From positions 1 to 64,000 of the forward strand of contig NZ_WJYA01000008.1 of NCBI RefSeq assembly GCF_009709615.1: a stretch of 64,000 bases of DNA. Reading direction: 5' to 3'. A program made the position numbers and the translations under genes. The notes under the pieces were generated by a model that was not told the DNA's origin, searched no databases, and was given only the letters and a program-made list of their open reading frames with translations. Positions 1-9,315 of the stretch are shown here, one piece after another. The number at the start of each line of letters is the position of its first letter. The first letter of the stretch is position 1. The stretch comes from Winogradskyella ouciana. Its GTDB lineage: Bacteria > Bacteroidota > Bacteroidia > Flavobacteriales > Flavobacteriaceae.

Positions 1-3000
1 CGCGTTCTTGATGCCCAGGTCGATCTCTGTTAATCCGTCTGGCACACCGTCGTCGCATACCTCAAGTGGCGTCGGTGCCACTAAGGTTGGGAGGGGATGA
101 GCTGTAAACTGTACAATGTTACTATTAGGACATGCTCCAGAAGTGACATACTCTATTGAATATGTCTCACCTGGTGTACCATTAGTTACATTTCCTGCAT
201 TAATATCAATAACTGCAGCATCTGTAGGTGCCGGATTAAAACTAAAAGTTCCTCCTGTTGCGCCCGTAATCGTCACGATACCTCCATCACAGGTAGGATC
301 TACGGTAAAACTTGCATCATCAATTGGTAAAGCGTTAAAAGAAACTACTTCTGTATCAGAACAAGTTCCAGCAGTTGTGTATGAAATAGAATATTGAGCA
401 CCAGGAGTACCATTGGTTACATCACCAGTATTTGGATCAATTACAGCTGCATCTGTAGGTACTACATCAAAACTAAATGTTCCACCAGTTGTTCCATTTA
501 TTGTCACAGTACCACCATCACAAGTTGGAGTTACCGTAAAAGAGGCATCATCTGCAGTAATTACCGTTACATTTTGAGTTGAAGATTGTGGACAGTTACC
601 AGCTGTGGTATATTCAACTGTATAGGTACTGCCAGAAACTCCATTTGTTACTGTACCTGTGTTAGCATCTATTATAGCAGTATCCGCAGGTATAGGGTTA
701 AAAGCAAAAGTACCACCAACATCGCCAGTAATATTAGCTGTTGCACCATCGCATGTTGCCGTTAACGTAAAACTCGGATCGTCTAATGTTAATACATTTA
801 GTACTTGAGTACTAGATGAAGGACATATTCCTGAGGTTACGTACTCTATAGTGTAGCTATCACCAGGAGTTGCATTAGTGACCTCACCTGTATTTGGGTC
901 AATCATTGCAGCATCTGTTGGCGGAGGATTAAAACTAAATGTTCCTCCCATATCACCAGTAATCGTCACTGTACCACCATCACAATTTGGTGTTACCGTA
1001 AATGAAGGATCATCTTCAGAAATAACACTGAAGGTTTGAGCACTTGTAGCTGGACATGTTCCGTTAGTAGTATATTCTATTGTATAGGTTGCACCAGAAG
1101 TTCCGCCAGTTACAAGTCCCGTGTTAGGATCAATCACCGCTGAATCTGTTGGCGCAGGATTAAATGTAAATGTTCCACCTGTTGCTCCTGTTATAGTTGC
1201 GGTTGCGCCATCACATGTTGGAGTAACGTTAAAAGACGCATCATCCCTTGGGTCAACAATTAAATTAAAAACGGGATTAGCTGAGGCATTATAGCAATTA
1301 GAATCTCCTACACTTTCGACCCTCACATAAATTGGTTGAGGATTAACTGTATTAGTATAATTTAATGCTAAGGATCCAGTATTAGCGTCTGCATCTGCAA
1401 AGCTTAAATGATAGGTCACGTTAAAATCTGAAGCTGCTTGTGGACCTAAGATTCCTGCTGTTTGTGTACTTAAATCAAACTCTTCAAAACCATCATTAGA
1501 AGCATCATCACAAAGCACTAAATCTGGAACCGGATTAATATCTGGTTGACCTGCTACATTTAACGTAAAAGGTAAAACCTCATAACATCCTGAATTTAAA
1601 TACTCTACTCTGATGTAAATGATTTCTCCATCAGTTCCGGAGTAATTATTTAATCCTGTTATTGCACCTGTATCAGCATCCGCATCTGGTTGAGAATTAT
1701 GATATGTTACAACTAAATCGGTTGCATTGGTTGCACTAGCTGTTACAACAGCAGTATTGGTTTCTAAATCAAAAATATAAGGTGGTGAACCTGTATCACA
1801 AACAAACAAATTATTTGGTGCTTCTGTTACTATTTCCGGTAGTACATCAATACATACTTGTTCTGTGTATTCACATCCAAAATCATCAGTAACACGATAC
1901 GTATAGCAAAATTGACCGGCTGTTGGAGGCTCAACCGTAATAACATTTCCGGTAGTATTTGTAATTGTTGGATCGGGATCCCAAGCTTCAGAAGTAATTG
2001 TTGGTGTAAAGGATAATTCTGGCGGCTGTAAATTTGGATCAAATTCAATACTCCACGAAAATATGTGACCATTATCCAACCCAATATTATCCACAACGCG
2101 AATAGTCCAGTCGCCATTTAGTGGTGATCCAAGTAAGCCATTTAACGGATTAACTGAACTGTAACTACCAGCAGGCACAAAAGAATCTGTATATGTACCT
2201 GGTCCATCCCCATTAGTAAAAGTCCCACCTGTTTGCACGCCACCTACTAAGGTTGGAAAACCACCGTTAGGCACAAAACAATAGTCATACCCTATACCAG
2301 GTGTGGTATTGGCACTATTCCCATCAACTCCTCCAGTAGCCCAAGGTTCGCCCAAGTTTGCACTACCACCTCCTTGATCATGCATTCTAACAGTTTGACC
2401 ATTAGGTGAAATTATTTCAATATCTAAATCTCCTAAATATGAATGTTCCATATTTAGACATATACTTACTAATTGATTTACATCAGTTAGTGTTTGAGCA
2501 GAATCATAACAATCGACAGTGACAGAAGTTTCATAAGTCACTCCGTTGCCATCAGGTAGAAAGGTTACACCACTTACGGGAGGTGTACAATCGTTTATAA
2601 ATTCTGTAGGAGCAACCACACCATCAATTGTTGTAGTTTCGCCAAAACATAACGTCGATTGCGCTGCAGCTGTACCTGTAAAGTCAGGTTCAGTAGCCAC
2701 TTGAATCACCTGATTAATTAAATTATTATTAGAACATCCTTCTGGATCTTGTGAAGTATTAGCATCATTAATATTTAAATTCACAATATAAACTCCTGGT
2801 GTTGGGTAAGAAAATGTAGCTGTCTGACCTGCAATTGTATTACCATCACCCAAATCCCACTCGTATGTTGCACCTGTACCATCAACAGAAAACGTACCGC
2901 TACCTGTTAATGTAATATCCTCATTTGGGCATACTCTAATATAACCATCACCATTTGGTGCTGGTGATGCGGTATCTATTTGAGAATTAATAGTTTGACA

Positions 3001-3420
3001 AGGAGTTAAACAAGAAATCGTAGCTGCCCACCCACTTGCATTACCACTTCCGTTAGAGGTATATTGAATGGTTATACACCCAGAAGTGTTATCTTGGGTA
3101 GCTTCAACCATTCCTGGTCCTGTACCGCCTGAAAAAATCCCGAACTGTGGTTCCGCAGTTGAATCACCATTAAAGATGGTCATTTCATCCTGATTTAACT
3201 GCGTATTGAATTCCGTAAAATCTAGTTGAACCTTTTGACCTGGGTTTTCTGGACAAATGGTTAAGGTAAAATCCTCATCATTTCCATAATTGCCGAATTC
3301 ACCACCCGAATCATAAAAAACGCCACTACATTGATTAACTGTTCCCGTCTGCATATTTACATCTTGAGCTATCACTAGCAATGAAAACATTAAGGAGGTT
3401 ATAGTAATTATATACTTCAT
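1..3420 (-). CDS. Large modular secreted adhesin-like protein, 5' part (C-terminus beyond window)
   Basis: The frame is open from an ATG at 3420 to the window edge (1140 codons), so the protein is partial and no stop is seen. It starts with a signal peptide ending in VIAQ. A CUB-like domain follows at about residues 28-135, a PKD-like segment with the motif YEWDLGDG at about 155-215, and a proprotein-convertase P-domain-like region at about 318-457 (HSYLGDLDIEIISPNG, later GDWTIRVVDN). Next come two segments of the flavobacterial CDD..DGF..FDL and IYVRVE type. From about residue 725 there are five 77-residue repeats. Such proteins in Flavobacteriaceae usually end in a type IX secretion sorting domain, which would lie outside the window. 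A cell-surface or released adhesin is inferred; the ligand is unknown. Confidence 0.85.
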   Translation of the reverse strand, partial: MKYIITITSLMFSLLVIAQDVNMQTGTVNQCSGVFYDSGGEFGNYGNDEDFTLTICPENPGQKVQLDFTEFNTQLNQDEMTIFNGDSTAEPQFGIFSGGTGPGMVEATQDNTSGCITIQYTSNGSGNASGWAATISCLTPCQTINSQIDTASPAPNGDGYIRVCPNEDITLTGSGTFSVDGTGATYEWDLGDGNTIAGQTATFSYPTPGVYIVNLNINDANTSQDPEGCSNNNLINQVIQVATEPDFTGTAAAQSTLCFGETTTIDGVVAPTEFINDCTPPVSGVTFLPDGNGVTYETSVTVDCYDSAQTLTDVNQLVSICLNMEHSYLGDLDIEIISPNGQTVRMHDQGGGSANLGEPWATGGVDGNSANTTPGIGYDYCFVPNGGFPTLVGGVQTGGTFTNGDGPGTYTDSFVPAGSYSSVNPLNGLLGSPLNGDWTIRVVDNIGLDNGHIFSWSIEFDPNLQPPELSFTPTITSEAWDPDPTITNTTGNVITVEPPTAGQFCYTYRVTDDFGCEYTEQVCIDVLPEIVTEAPNNLFVCDTGSPPYIFDLETNTAVVTASATNATDLVVTYHNSQPDADADTGAITGLNNYSGTDGEIIYIRVEYLNSGCYEVLPFTLNVAGQPDINPVPDLVLCDDASNDGFEEFDLSTQTAGILGPQAASDFNVTYHLSFADADANTGSLALNYTNTVNPQPIYVRVESVGDSNCYNASANPVFNLIVDPRDDASFNVTPTCDGATATITGATGGTFTFNPAPTDSAVIDPNTGLVTGGTSGATYTIEYTTNGTCPATSAQTFSVISEDDPSFTVTPNCDGGTVTITGDMGGTFSFNPPPTDAAMIDPNTGEVTNATPGDSYTIEYVTSGICPSSSTQVLNVLTLDDPSFTLTATCDGATANITGDVGGTFAFNPIPADTAIIDANTGTVTNGVSGSTYTVEYTTAGNCPQSSTQNVTVITADDASFTVTPTCDGGTVTINGTTGGTFSFDVVPTDAAVIDPNTGDVTNGTPGAQYSISYTTAGTCSDTEVVSFNALPIDDASFTVDPTCDGGIVTITGATGGTFSFNPAPTDAAVIDINAGNVTNGTPGETYSIEYVTSGACPNSNIVQFTAHPLPTLVAPTPLEVCDDGVPDGLTEIDLGIKNA
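88..1245 (-). repeat. Five tandem 231-bp coding repeats in the secreted protein
   Basis: The codon pair for Asp-Asp that opens each unit (DDxSF.V.P.CDG) lies at 1240-1245, 1009-1014, 778-783, 547-552 and 316-321, exactly 231 bp apart each time. Each unit reads roughly DDASFTVTPTCDGG, then GGTFSFNPAPTDAAVIDPNTG, then VTNGTPG..Y.IEY.T.G.CP. The units are clearly related but diverged at many codons, so they are not a fresh slippage product. The constant 77-residue length suggests one immunoglobulin-like beta-sandwich per unit. Confidence 0.9.
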
Positions 3421-3430
3421 ATTTATTTTT

Positions 3431-3892
3431 TTATTGATATTGGGACTTTATAATAATGTAATAGTTGGTATTATCCACGTGATACATTGCCGATGCCCGA
3501 GAATAAAACTCGAAATTATATTTCAATGGATTAAAGGTGCTAGGGTTAAATGTTTCGTCTCTTTTTAAATCCGAAACAAAACCATCACACAATGAGACTT
3601 CAGAAAGTTTTGCACATTGTTTTATACTGCCTTCATCAGTAATAAGTTTAATGACAATTCTATTCCTAAGAAGCTGCTTCATACTTTTTAGTCTATGAGG
3701 CTTACTAAAAATATATTTGTCGGCATACTCGCCATACACCTCAATTATTTGAGCGCGTTCTTTAGCTGTTAGTGGTAGTTTAACATTATCTTCAAACTTT
3801 GCTAGAGGTAGAGGATTTTTTTGTTTTGTTTGCTGCCCAAGTATGGACATAGGCAAAAGTATTACAACAAGAATAGTTAGTAATTTCTTCAT
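3431..3892 (-). CDS. Hypothetical secreted protein, 153 aa
   Basis: The protein begins with a clear signal peptide (MKKLLTILVVILLPMSILGQ) and then has about 130 residues that I cannot assign to a family. The remainder is mixed alpha/beta in appearance and contains two cysteines in KQCAKLSEVSLCDGF. It lies 10 bp upstream of the large secreted protein on the same strand, so the two are probably co-transcribed. Periplasmic or outer-membrane-associated location is inferred from the signal peptide only. Confidence 0.75.
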   Translation of the reverse strand: MKKLLTILVVILLPMSILGQQTKQKNPLPLAKFEDNVKLPLTAKERAQIIEVYGEYADKYIFSKPHRLKSMKQLLRNRIVIKLITDEGSIKQCAKLSEVSLCDGFVSDLKRDETFNPSTFNPLKYNFEFYSRASAMYHVDNTNYYIIIKSQYQ

Positions 3893-4043
3893 AGCTTAAC
3901 CGTAATTTTTAGAGTTTCGAAAATTAAGAAAATTTTAGGAAAACCGTTGTTAATTCGTCAATGTTATTGGCATTTTAACGGTTTTACTTATATAACAAGT
4001 GTAATTATAAAACTCCTACCCTTTTAGTACTATATTTATTACG

Positions 4044-4051
4044 TATCTTTG
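4044..4051 (+). promoter_or_regulatory. Putative flavobacterial promoter -7 box for folE
   Basis: TATCTTTG matches the Bacteroidota -7 consensus TAnnTTTG. It lies 39 bp before the ATG at 4090, in an AT-rich gap between divergent genes. No convincing -33 TTTG element was seen. Confidence 0.45.
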
Positions 4052-4089
4052 CAACTTCATTTTAGAGATTGATTAATAATTATTTAACT

Positions 4090-4767
4090 ATGAAAATCGA
4101 TAACGATTTTAATGATATAGACGCTTTGGGAGACAACCACGTTGGTTCGTCTAGTGATACACCTATGCGATCGGATGCTTTTAAGCTTTCTAATGAAGAA
4201 AAGGTTGATATCATTAAAGATGACGTAAGACACATTATGGAAACCTTAGGATTGGATCTAAATGATGATAGTCTTAAAGGTACACCTTCAAGAGTTGCAA
4301 AAATGTTTGTAAATGAAATTTTTGGTGGCTTAAATCCTAAAAAAAAGCCAAGCGCTTCAACGTTCAGCAACAAGTATAAATACGGTGAAATGCTTGTAGA
4401 AAAAAATATTACGGTGTATTCTACTTGCGAGCATCATTTATTGCCTATTGTAGGTAAGGCACATGTCGCATACATTTCTAATGGTAGCGTTGTTGGACTA
4501 TCTAAGATGAATAGAATAGTCGATTATTTTGCCAAGAGACCTCAAGTACAAGAGCGTTTAACCATTCAAATTGTTAGAGAACTCCAAAGGGTATTAAACA
4601 CTGAGGATGTAGCCTGTGTTATAGACGCCAAGCATCTTTGTGTTAACTCTCGTGGCATTAGAGATGTTGACTGTAGTACTGTAACTTCAGAGTTTGGTGG
4701 TCAATTTAAAGAGAAAGAAACACGACGCGAATTTTTAGACTATATAAACTTAGATACCCACTTTTAG
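4090..4767 (+). CDS. folE: GTP cyclohydrolase I
   Basis: The enzyme turns GTP into 7,8-dihydroneopterin triphosphate, the first step of tetrahydrofolate and pterin synthesis. The family motifs are all present: CEHHLLPIVGKAHVAYI with zinc ligands near Cys113 and His116, GLSKMNRIVDYFAKRPQ, and HLCVNSRGI with the third zinc ligand near Cys184. Length (225 aa) is usual. A TTG seven codons upstream is in frame, but the ATG at 4090 is preferred because it fits the promoter box and ordinary start use. The N-terminal 45 residues are acidic and not part of the conserved domain. cysS follows 61 bp later on the same strand. Confidence 0.95.
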   Translation: MKIDNDFNDIDALGDNHVGSSSDTPMRSDAFKLSNEEKVDIIKDDVRHIMETLGLDLNDDSLKGTPSRVAKMFVNEIFGGLNPKKKPSASTFSNKYKYGEMLVEKNITVYSTCEHHLLPIVGKAHVAYISNGSVVGLSKMNRIVDYFAKRPQVQERLTIQIVRELQRVLNTEDVACVIDAKHLCVNSRGIRDVDCSTVTSEFGGQFKEKETRREFLDYINLDTHF

Positions 4768-4828
4768 TTTGTTTTATCTAGGGTAGTTCTTTAGATTTGT
4801 TTATTCACTTTTTTTGAATTTGCACAAC

Positions 4829-6313
4829 ATGCCTCTATACGAAAATCAACACATAAAAATTTACAATTCTCTTTCTGGTGAAAAAGAAGGTTTTGTTCCA
4901 ATAACAGCTGGTCATGTAGGCATGTATGTATGTGGACCAACGGTTTATAGCAATGTACATTTAGGTAATGTAAGAACCTTTATGTCTTTTGACATGATTT
5001 TTCGCTACTTTAAGCATTTAGGTTACAAGGTGCGCTATGTACGAAATATCACTGATGCTGGGCACTTAGAGAATGATGATGATGTTGGTGAAGATAAGAT
5101 TACAAAAAAAGCCAGGTTAGAAGCTATTGAACCCATGGAAATTGTACAGCGATATACTGTAGATTTTCACAATGTACTTAATACGTTTAATTTTTTACCA
5201 CCAAGTATAGAGCCCACGGCAACTGGCCATATCATTGAACAAATAGAATTAATAGAGACCATTATCGATAATGGTTTTGCATACGTTGTCAATGGCTCAG
5301 TTTATTTTGATGTTCACAAATACAATGAATCCAATACGTACGGAATTTTAAGCAAGCGCAAATTAGAAGATTTAATTCATAATACAAGAACGCTTGATGG
5401 GCAGAGTGATAAAAAGAACCCTCAAGATTTCGCACTTTGGAAGAAAGCCGAACCAGCTCATATTATGCGTTGGCCATCCCCTTGGAGCGACGGATTTCCT
5501 GGTTGGCATTTAGAATGTACTGTTATGAGCACCAAATACCTGGGAGAACGATTTGATATTCATGGTGGAGGAATGGATCTAAAATTTCCGCATCACGAAT
5601 GTGAAATTGCACAAAACCAAGCTGCCAAAGGACAAGATCCCGTTAAATATTGGATGCATGCCAATATGTTAGAGCTTAATGGATCCCGAATGAGCAAATC
5701 GACAGGTAACTATATAAATCCGGCTGAGCTATTATCTGGTGACAATGATATAATGTCTAAAGGCTACAGCCCTATGGTTGTTCGTTTCTTTATGATGCAG
5801 GCGTCATATAAAAGTGTGTTGGACTTGACTGATGCTGGCCTAAAAGCTGCCGAAAAAGGATTCCATAGATTGATGGATGCCATTAACCTCATTGATAAAT
5901 TAACAACTAGTAGCTCATCTTCATTTGATGTGTCTTCATGGCAACAGAAATGTTATGATGCTATGAATGATGATTTTAATACTCCTATTTTAATAGCCCA
6001 TTTGTTTGACGCCGCTAAGTTTATAAATCAGATAAAAGGTGGAAACGCTACTGTTACTTCGGATGACTTGGAGTTACTAAAAAACACCCTCAATACATTC
6101 ACCTTTGATATTTTAGGTTTAACGACGGCCACTAAAGACAGTTCTAGTTCAGACAAGCTTACTGCGGCTGTTGAGATTTTGATAAAGCTTAGAAAAGAGG
6201 CTAGACTAAATAAAGATTTTGCTTTATCTGATAAAATCAGGGATGAACTCGCTGAAGTTGGTATTCAACTCAATGATAGTAGAGAAGGTACTACGTTTAC
6301 AGTTGGAAGCTAA
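4829..6313 (+). CDS. cysS: Cysteine--tRNA ligase
   Basis: A class I aminoacyl-tRNA synthetase that charges tRNA-Cys. The HIGH-type signature is HLGN near residues 44-47 in [16 protein letters not shown], preceded by the first zinc cysteine (CGPT). The remaining zinc-site region is [18 protein letters not shown], and the KMSKS-type loop is RMSKS near residue 287. The 494-aa length is normal for the family. The ATG at 4829 is chosen over an in-frame TTG at 4814. A putative -7 box TAGATTTG is at 4792-4799. Confidence 0.96.
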   Translation: MPLYENQHIKIYNSLSGEKEGFVPITAGHVGMYVCGPTVYSNVHLGNVRTFMSFDMIFRYFKHLGYKVRYVRNITDAGHLENDDDVGEDKITKKARLEAIEPMEIVQRYTVDFHNVLNTFNFLPPSIEPTATGHIIEQIELIETIIDNGFAYVVNGSVYFDVHKYNESNTYGILSKRKLEDLIHNTRTLDGQSDKKNPQDFALWKKAEPAHIMRWPSPWSDGFPGWHLECTVMSTKYLGERFDIHGGGMDLKFPHHECEIAQNQAAKGQDPVKYWMHANMLELNGSRMSKSTGNYINPAELLSGDNDIMSKGYSPMVVRFFMMQASYKSVLDLTDAGLKAAEKGFHRLMDAINLIDKLTTSSSSSFDVSSWQQKCYDAMNDDFNTPILIAHLFDAAKFINQIKGGNATVTSDDLELLKNTLNTFTFDILGLTTATKDSSSSDKLTAAVEILIKLRKEARLNKDFALSDKIRDELAEVGIQLNDSREGTTFTVGS

Positions 6314-6336
6314 TTGTTTAGATGTTAAGCTGTTGA
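6314..6336 (+). repeat. Left arm of 23-bp inverted repeat framing the four-helix-bundle gene
   Basis: The arm begins at the base after the cysS stop. Its reverse complement is found at 6776-6798 with 2 mismatches in 23. The two arms enclose about 440 bp that hold only the four-helix-bundle gene. Confidence 0.75.
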
Positions 6337-6424
6337 TTTGTTTGTTGTTGAGTTGTTTGTTCCGATTTATATAAGTACTTTTTTTAATTGTAAATTGGCA
6401 TAATTATCACAAAAACCATTGATC

Positions 6425-6787
6425 ATGCATGTTTACTCATTTGAAAAATTGACGGTATGGCAAGAGTCCATTCAACTTGCCATTAAGACTTACAAAACCA
6501 CTGATTTGTTTCCTAATGAAGAAAAATTTGGTTTAACCTCACAAATGCGAAGGTGCTCGGTTTCAGTTTCATCGAATTTAGCAGAAGGAACTTCAAGACT
6601 GACGAAAAAAGATAAAGCGCATTTTATGACAATTGCCTATAGTTCCGCGATAGAATTATTGAATCAAGCTATAATTTCCAAAGAACTGAATTTTATTTCT
6701 GAAACCTCCTTTTTAGAGATCAGAAAATATATAGAATCTGTCACTAATAAAATTAATGCACTTCGCAATAGCTTCTTAACAACTTAA
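6425..6787 (+). CDS. Four-helix-bundle protein (S23 / 23S rRNA intervening-sequence family)
   Basis: The 120-aa protein begins [20 protein letters not shown] and contains [24 protein letters not shown] features of this family (here [21 protein letters not shown] is split by Gly/Leu as usual), a form well known from genes inside 23S rRNA intervening sequences and from free-standing copies. It is expected to be a small, basic, all-helical pentameric protein; its role is not settled. ATG at 6425 is preferred to a TTG at 6419. The gene lies between cysS and yidD and is framed by a 23-bp inverted repeat, which looks like an inserted cassette. Confidence 0.85.
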   Translation: MHVYSFEKLTVWQESIQLAIKTYKTTDLFPNEEKFGLTSQMRRCSVSVSSNLAEGTSRLTKKDKAHFMTIAYSSAIELLNQAIISKELNFISETSFLEIRKYIESVTNKINALRNSFLTT

Positions 6788-6798
6788 CATCTAAACAA
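6776..6798 (-). repeat. Right arm of 23-bp inverted repeat
   Basis: Reverse complement of 6314-6336 with 2 mismatches. It overlaps the last codons and stop of the four-helix-bundle gene and ends 6 bp before the first plausible codon of yidD. Confidence 0.75.
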
Positions 6799-6804
6799 CT
6801 AAAC

Positions 6805-7038
6805 ATCAAGAAGATTCTCACATATCCATTCCTTTTTCTCATCAAAGTTTATCAAACACTAATCTCACCAATTACTCCTGCTACATGCAGGTATCAACCA
6901 ACATGTTCTCATTATGCAAAAGAAGCATTAGAGGTTCATGGTTTTTTTAAAGGTGGGAAGTTAGCACTGAAACGTATTTTTAGTTGTCATCCATTCGGTG
7001 GAAAAGGTTACGACCCAGTACCACCGAAAGAGGATTAA
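6805..7038 (+). CDS. yidD: Membrane protein insertion efficiency factor YidD, with no canonical start codon
   Basis: The translated frame gives [19 protein letters not shown], then [20 protein letters not shown], then [20 protein letters not shown] and GYDPVPP, all typical of YidD, a small membrane-associated protein that helps YidC-type insertion. The frame is closed upstream by a TAG at 6769 and holds no ATG, GTG or TTG before the conserved part. Homologues usually begin M-K-K; the matching codon here is ATC at 6805, so initiation at ATC (or ATT at 6814) is inferred, giving about 77 aa. The upstream inverted repeat ends just before this point. Confidence 0.85.
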   Translation: MKKILTYPFLFLIKVYQTLISPITPATCRYQPTCSHYAKEALEVHGFFKGGKLALKRIFSCHPFGGKGYDPVPPKED

Positions 7039-7104
7039 TATTACGTTAATCTCATTTTCAATCGTATTCAAAATAGTATATTTACAGCATAAAGAAAAAC
7101 TCAT

Positions 7105-7941
7105 ATGTACTCACTACAAACTCCTTGGGACCCTATAAAATCTATTGATTTAGGCTTTTTTGAACTGCATTTTTATAGTGTAATGTGGATTATTGCCTTT
7201 GTTTTAGGGTTTTACGTTACCAAGCGTATTTGGAAAAACGAAAACGAATCTAGTGACTCACTCGATTCTCTATTTATTTATTCCGTTTTGGGTATTATGA
7301 TTGGTGCCAGATTGGGCCATGTTATCTTTTATCAATCTGAATTAATTTCTGAAGATTTCTTTAGCATCTTTTTGCCTTTTAGTTTTAAAGACGGCATAAG
7401 GTTTACAGGCTTTCAAGGATTAGCGAGTCATGGAGCAGCCATAGGAATGATAATTTCCATGTATCTCTACAACAAAAAGGTATTGAAGAAGTCTGTGATG
7501 TGGATTTTAGATCGCGTGGTTATTCCCGTAGCATTAGGCGCGGTATTTGTGCGACTAGGAAACTTTATTAATTCTGAAATTGTAGGTATAAAAACGGATA
7601 GTGCTTTTGGAGTTATATTTCTACAAAACAGTGAAAATTTTGCTCGTCATCCTGCACAATTGTACGAAGCATTCTGTTACATTTTTGTGTTTTTAATCCT
7701 TTTATATTTCTATTGGAAAACTAACAAATCCAAACAACAAGGATTCCTTTTTGGGTTATTCTTAGTTCTACTTTGGACAGTAAGGTTCTTCGTTGAATTT
7801 TTAAAGGAGCCGCAAGGTGATGAAGATTTAGCCGCGTTTTTTGGTGATATCCTTAACAATGGTCAACTATTAAGTATTCCATTCATACTGATTGGTTTGT
7901 ATTTTATGTTTTCTTATAAACCGAAAAGAGAATTGAAATAA
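7105..7941 (+). CDS. lgt: Prolipoprotein diacylglyceryl transferase
   Basis: An inner-membrane enzyme that moves diacylglycerol from phosphatidylglycerol to the lipobox cysteine of prelipoproteins. The family signature is visible as SHGAAIGMI near residue 108 and RLGNFINSEIVG near residue 150, among seven or so hydrophobic segments. Length (278 aa) is usual. Its stop overlaps the ATG of the next gene by one base (TAATG), so the two are translated as a pair. A weak promoter-like TATATTTA lies about 30 bp before the ATG. Confidence 0.95.
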   Translation: MYSLQTPWDPIKSIDLGFFELHFYSVMWIIAFVLGFYVTKRIWKNENESSDSLDSLFIYSVLGIMIGARLGHVIFYQSELISEDFFSIFLPFSFKDGIRFTGFQGLASHGAAIGMIISMYLYNKKVLKKSVMWILDRVVIPVALGAVFVRLGNFINSEIVGIKTDSAFGVIFLQNSENFARHPAQLYEAFCYIFVFLILLYFYWKTNKSKQQGFLFGLFLVLLWTVRFFVEFLKEPQGDEDLAAFFGDILNNGQLLSIPFILIGLYFMFSYKPKRELK

Positions 7942-8432
7942 TGAATAAGAGAATCATATATACGTTCTTGATTATCTCATTTATAATGGTGTTTGGCTGT
8001 AAAGAAGAGAAAACAACCAAGACCAAAGACAAGGTTGTTCTTAATTTTAAAAAGGAAGGCACTTTAGACTTCATAAAAGCAAATTCTGATTCCATTGTAA
8101 AAACCTTGGATATTGAAATTGCAGATAACGACTACGAAACCCAAACCGGTTTAATGTATAGAACTGAACTTGGTACCAATCAAGGGATGTTATTTATATT
8201 TCCGGATTCTCAATTGCGAAGTTTTTATATGAAGAACACCAAGATTCCACTTGACATTATTTATATAAACGAAGATAAGACCATTGTAAGCTTTCAAAAA
8301 AATGCTAAGCCTTATGATGAAACTTCTCTTCCTTCTAATGCACCTGCTAAATATGTCTTGGAAATCAATGGTGGCCTTTCAGATAAGTGGATGCTTAATG
8401 TTGGTGATGTGATAGATTTTAAAACGTTGTAG
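7941..8432 (+). CDS. DUF192 family lipoprotein
   Basis: The first 20 residues are a lipoprotein signal with lipobox VFGC, so the mature protein of about 145 aa should be lipid-anchored. The DUF192 domain covers about residues 50-160, with the core motif IFPDSQLRSFYMKNTKIPLDIIYI written in two parts: IFPDSQLRSFYMKN and TKIPLDIIYINED. The biochemical role of DUF192 is not established. It is coupled to lgt by a one-base overlap, and Lgt would act on it. Confidence 0.88.
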   Translation: MNKRIIYTFLIISFIMVFGCKEEKTTKTKDKVVLNFKKEGTLDFIKANSDSIVKTLDIEIADNDYETQTGLMYRTELGTNQGMLFIFPDSQLRSFYMKNTKIPLDIIYINEDKTIVSFQKNAKPYDETSLPSNAPAKYVLEINGGLSDKWMLNVGDVIDFKTL

Positions 8433-8452
8433 CGATTTTAAAATTTATCACC

Positions 8453-9277
8453 TTAATGATATCCTATTTTAGTAACTATTAAGGTTACACATCCTATAAC
8501 AATCATGGTAAATAATAACCTTAACTTCTGATTTTTACATAATATTATTCCACATATAGCAAGTAAAGCCATAAACGCTGTCTCAAATCTAGCACACAAA
8601 ATACCTAGAATCATTATAGAAAAAAGGATATGCGTTAATGCACTTTTGGGTTTAAGCAATAACAATATTGCTACAGAAAACTCCATGATAACAGTAAGCC
8701 ATGCATAGACTATACTAATCTTACCTAAGTTTGGAATTACATCTTTCATAACAACACTTTTGCCCATATTTGGGTCTGTATTATGTAGCGTCTTTAAGAG
8801 TTCATAATTGCTTTTTGTTACCTCTAAACTTTCTGAAAAGAAATTAATAAAAAAGCTGAATAGAGTGCCTCTATTTATCATATAGTAATAAAATTCGCCA
8901 CTCATAAACTGGCTAGACTCTAGTTTTTGAACAACAGAAGCTAATATTACAACAACTAAAAGAATCTGAATATTTTTTTGAAGAATATCACGTCTCTTAT
9001 GATACGTGTAAAATATGACCGCTAGCACCATAAAAACTAACATAAAATGGTGGTTAGCCATCCATATATATGAAAATATAAGGTCAATGAAGAGAAACAT
9101 CAATGGCACTATCCAAACAATTGGATATTTTATTTTATCACGGAACAAAAACCAACTCAATAGTCCTACAAAAAGCAATGGCACCTTCCATAAAACATGT
9201 CTCTGAGCCATAATAAAAACATAAGTACCAAGCACTAAAAGTAATAGCTGAATAGCCAACGTAATGTGGTTGCTCAA
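8453..9277 (-). CDS. Multi-pass inner-membrane protein of unknown function
   Basis: 274 aa with about eight hydrophobic segments and short loops. I do not recognise a family with confidence; the layout recalls HTTM or DoxX-like membrane proteins but no diagnostic motif was seen. The start is TTG at 9277, supported by AGGAG five bases upstream, a rare visible ribosome binding site in this window. The neighbour 9316-9711 lies 38 bp upstream on the same strand, and the two are probably a functional pair. Confidence 0.7.
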   Translation of the reverse strand: MSNHITLAIQLLLLVLGTYVFIMAQRHVLWKVPLLFVGLLSWFLFRDKIKYPIVWIVPLMFLFIDLIFSYIWMANHHFMLVFMVLAVIFYTYHKRRDILQKNIQILLVVVILASVVQKLESSQFMSGEFYYYMINRGTLFSFFINFFSESLEVTKSNYELLKTLHNTDPNMGKSVVMKDVIPNLGKISIVYAWLTVIMEFSVAILLLLKPKSALTHILFSIMILGILCARFETAFMALLAICGIILCKNQKLRLLFTMIVIGCVTLIVTKIGYH

Positions 9278-9315
9278 TTTATCTCCTATATATGACCAAT
9301 ACTTTTTCAGTGCTC

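Noticed and set aside
116..582. Plus-strand frames of 93 and 62 codons
   Set aside because: They mirror the 231-bp coding repeats of the large minus-strand gene.
6425..6787. Four-helix-bundle protein as an Avd accessory of a diversity-generating retroelement
   Set aside because: No reverse transcriptase or template/variable repeat nearby.
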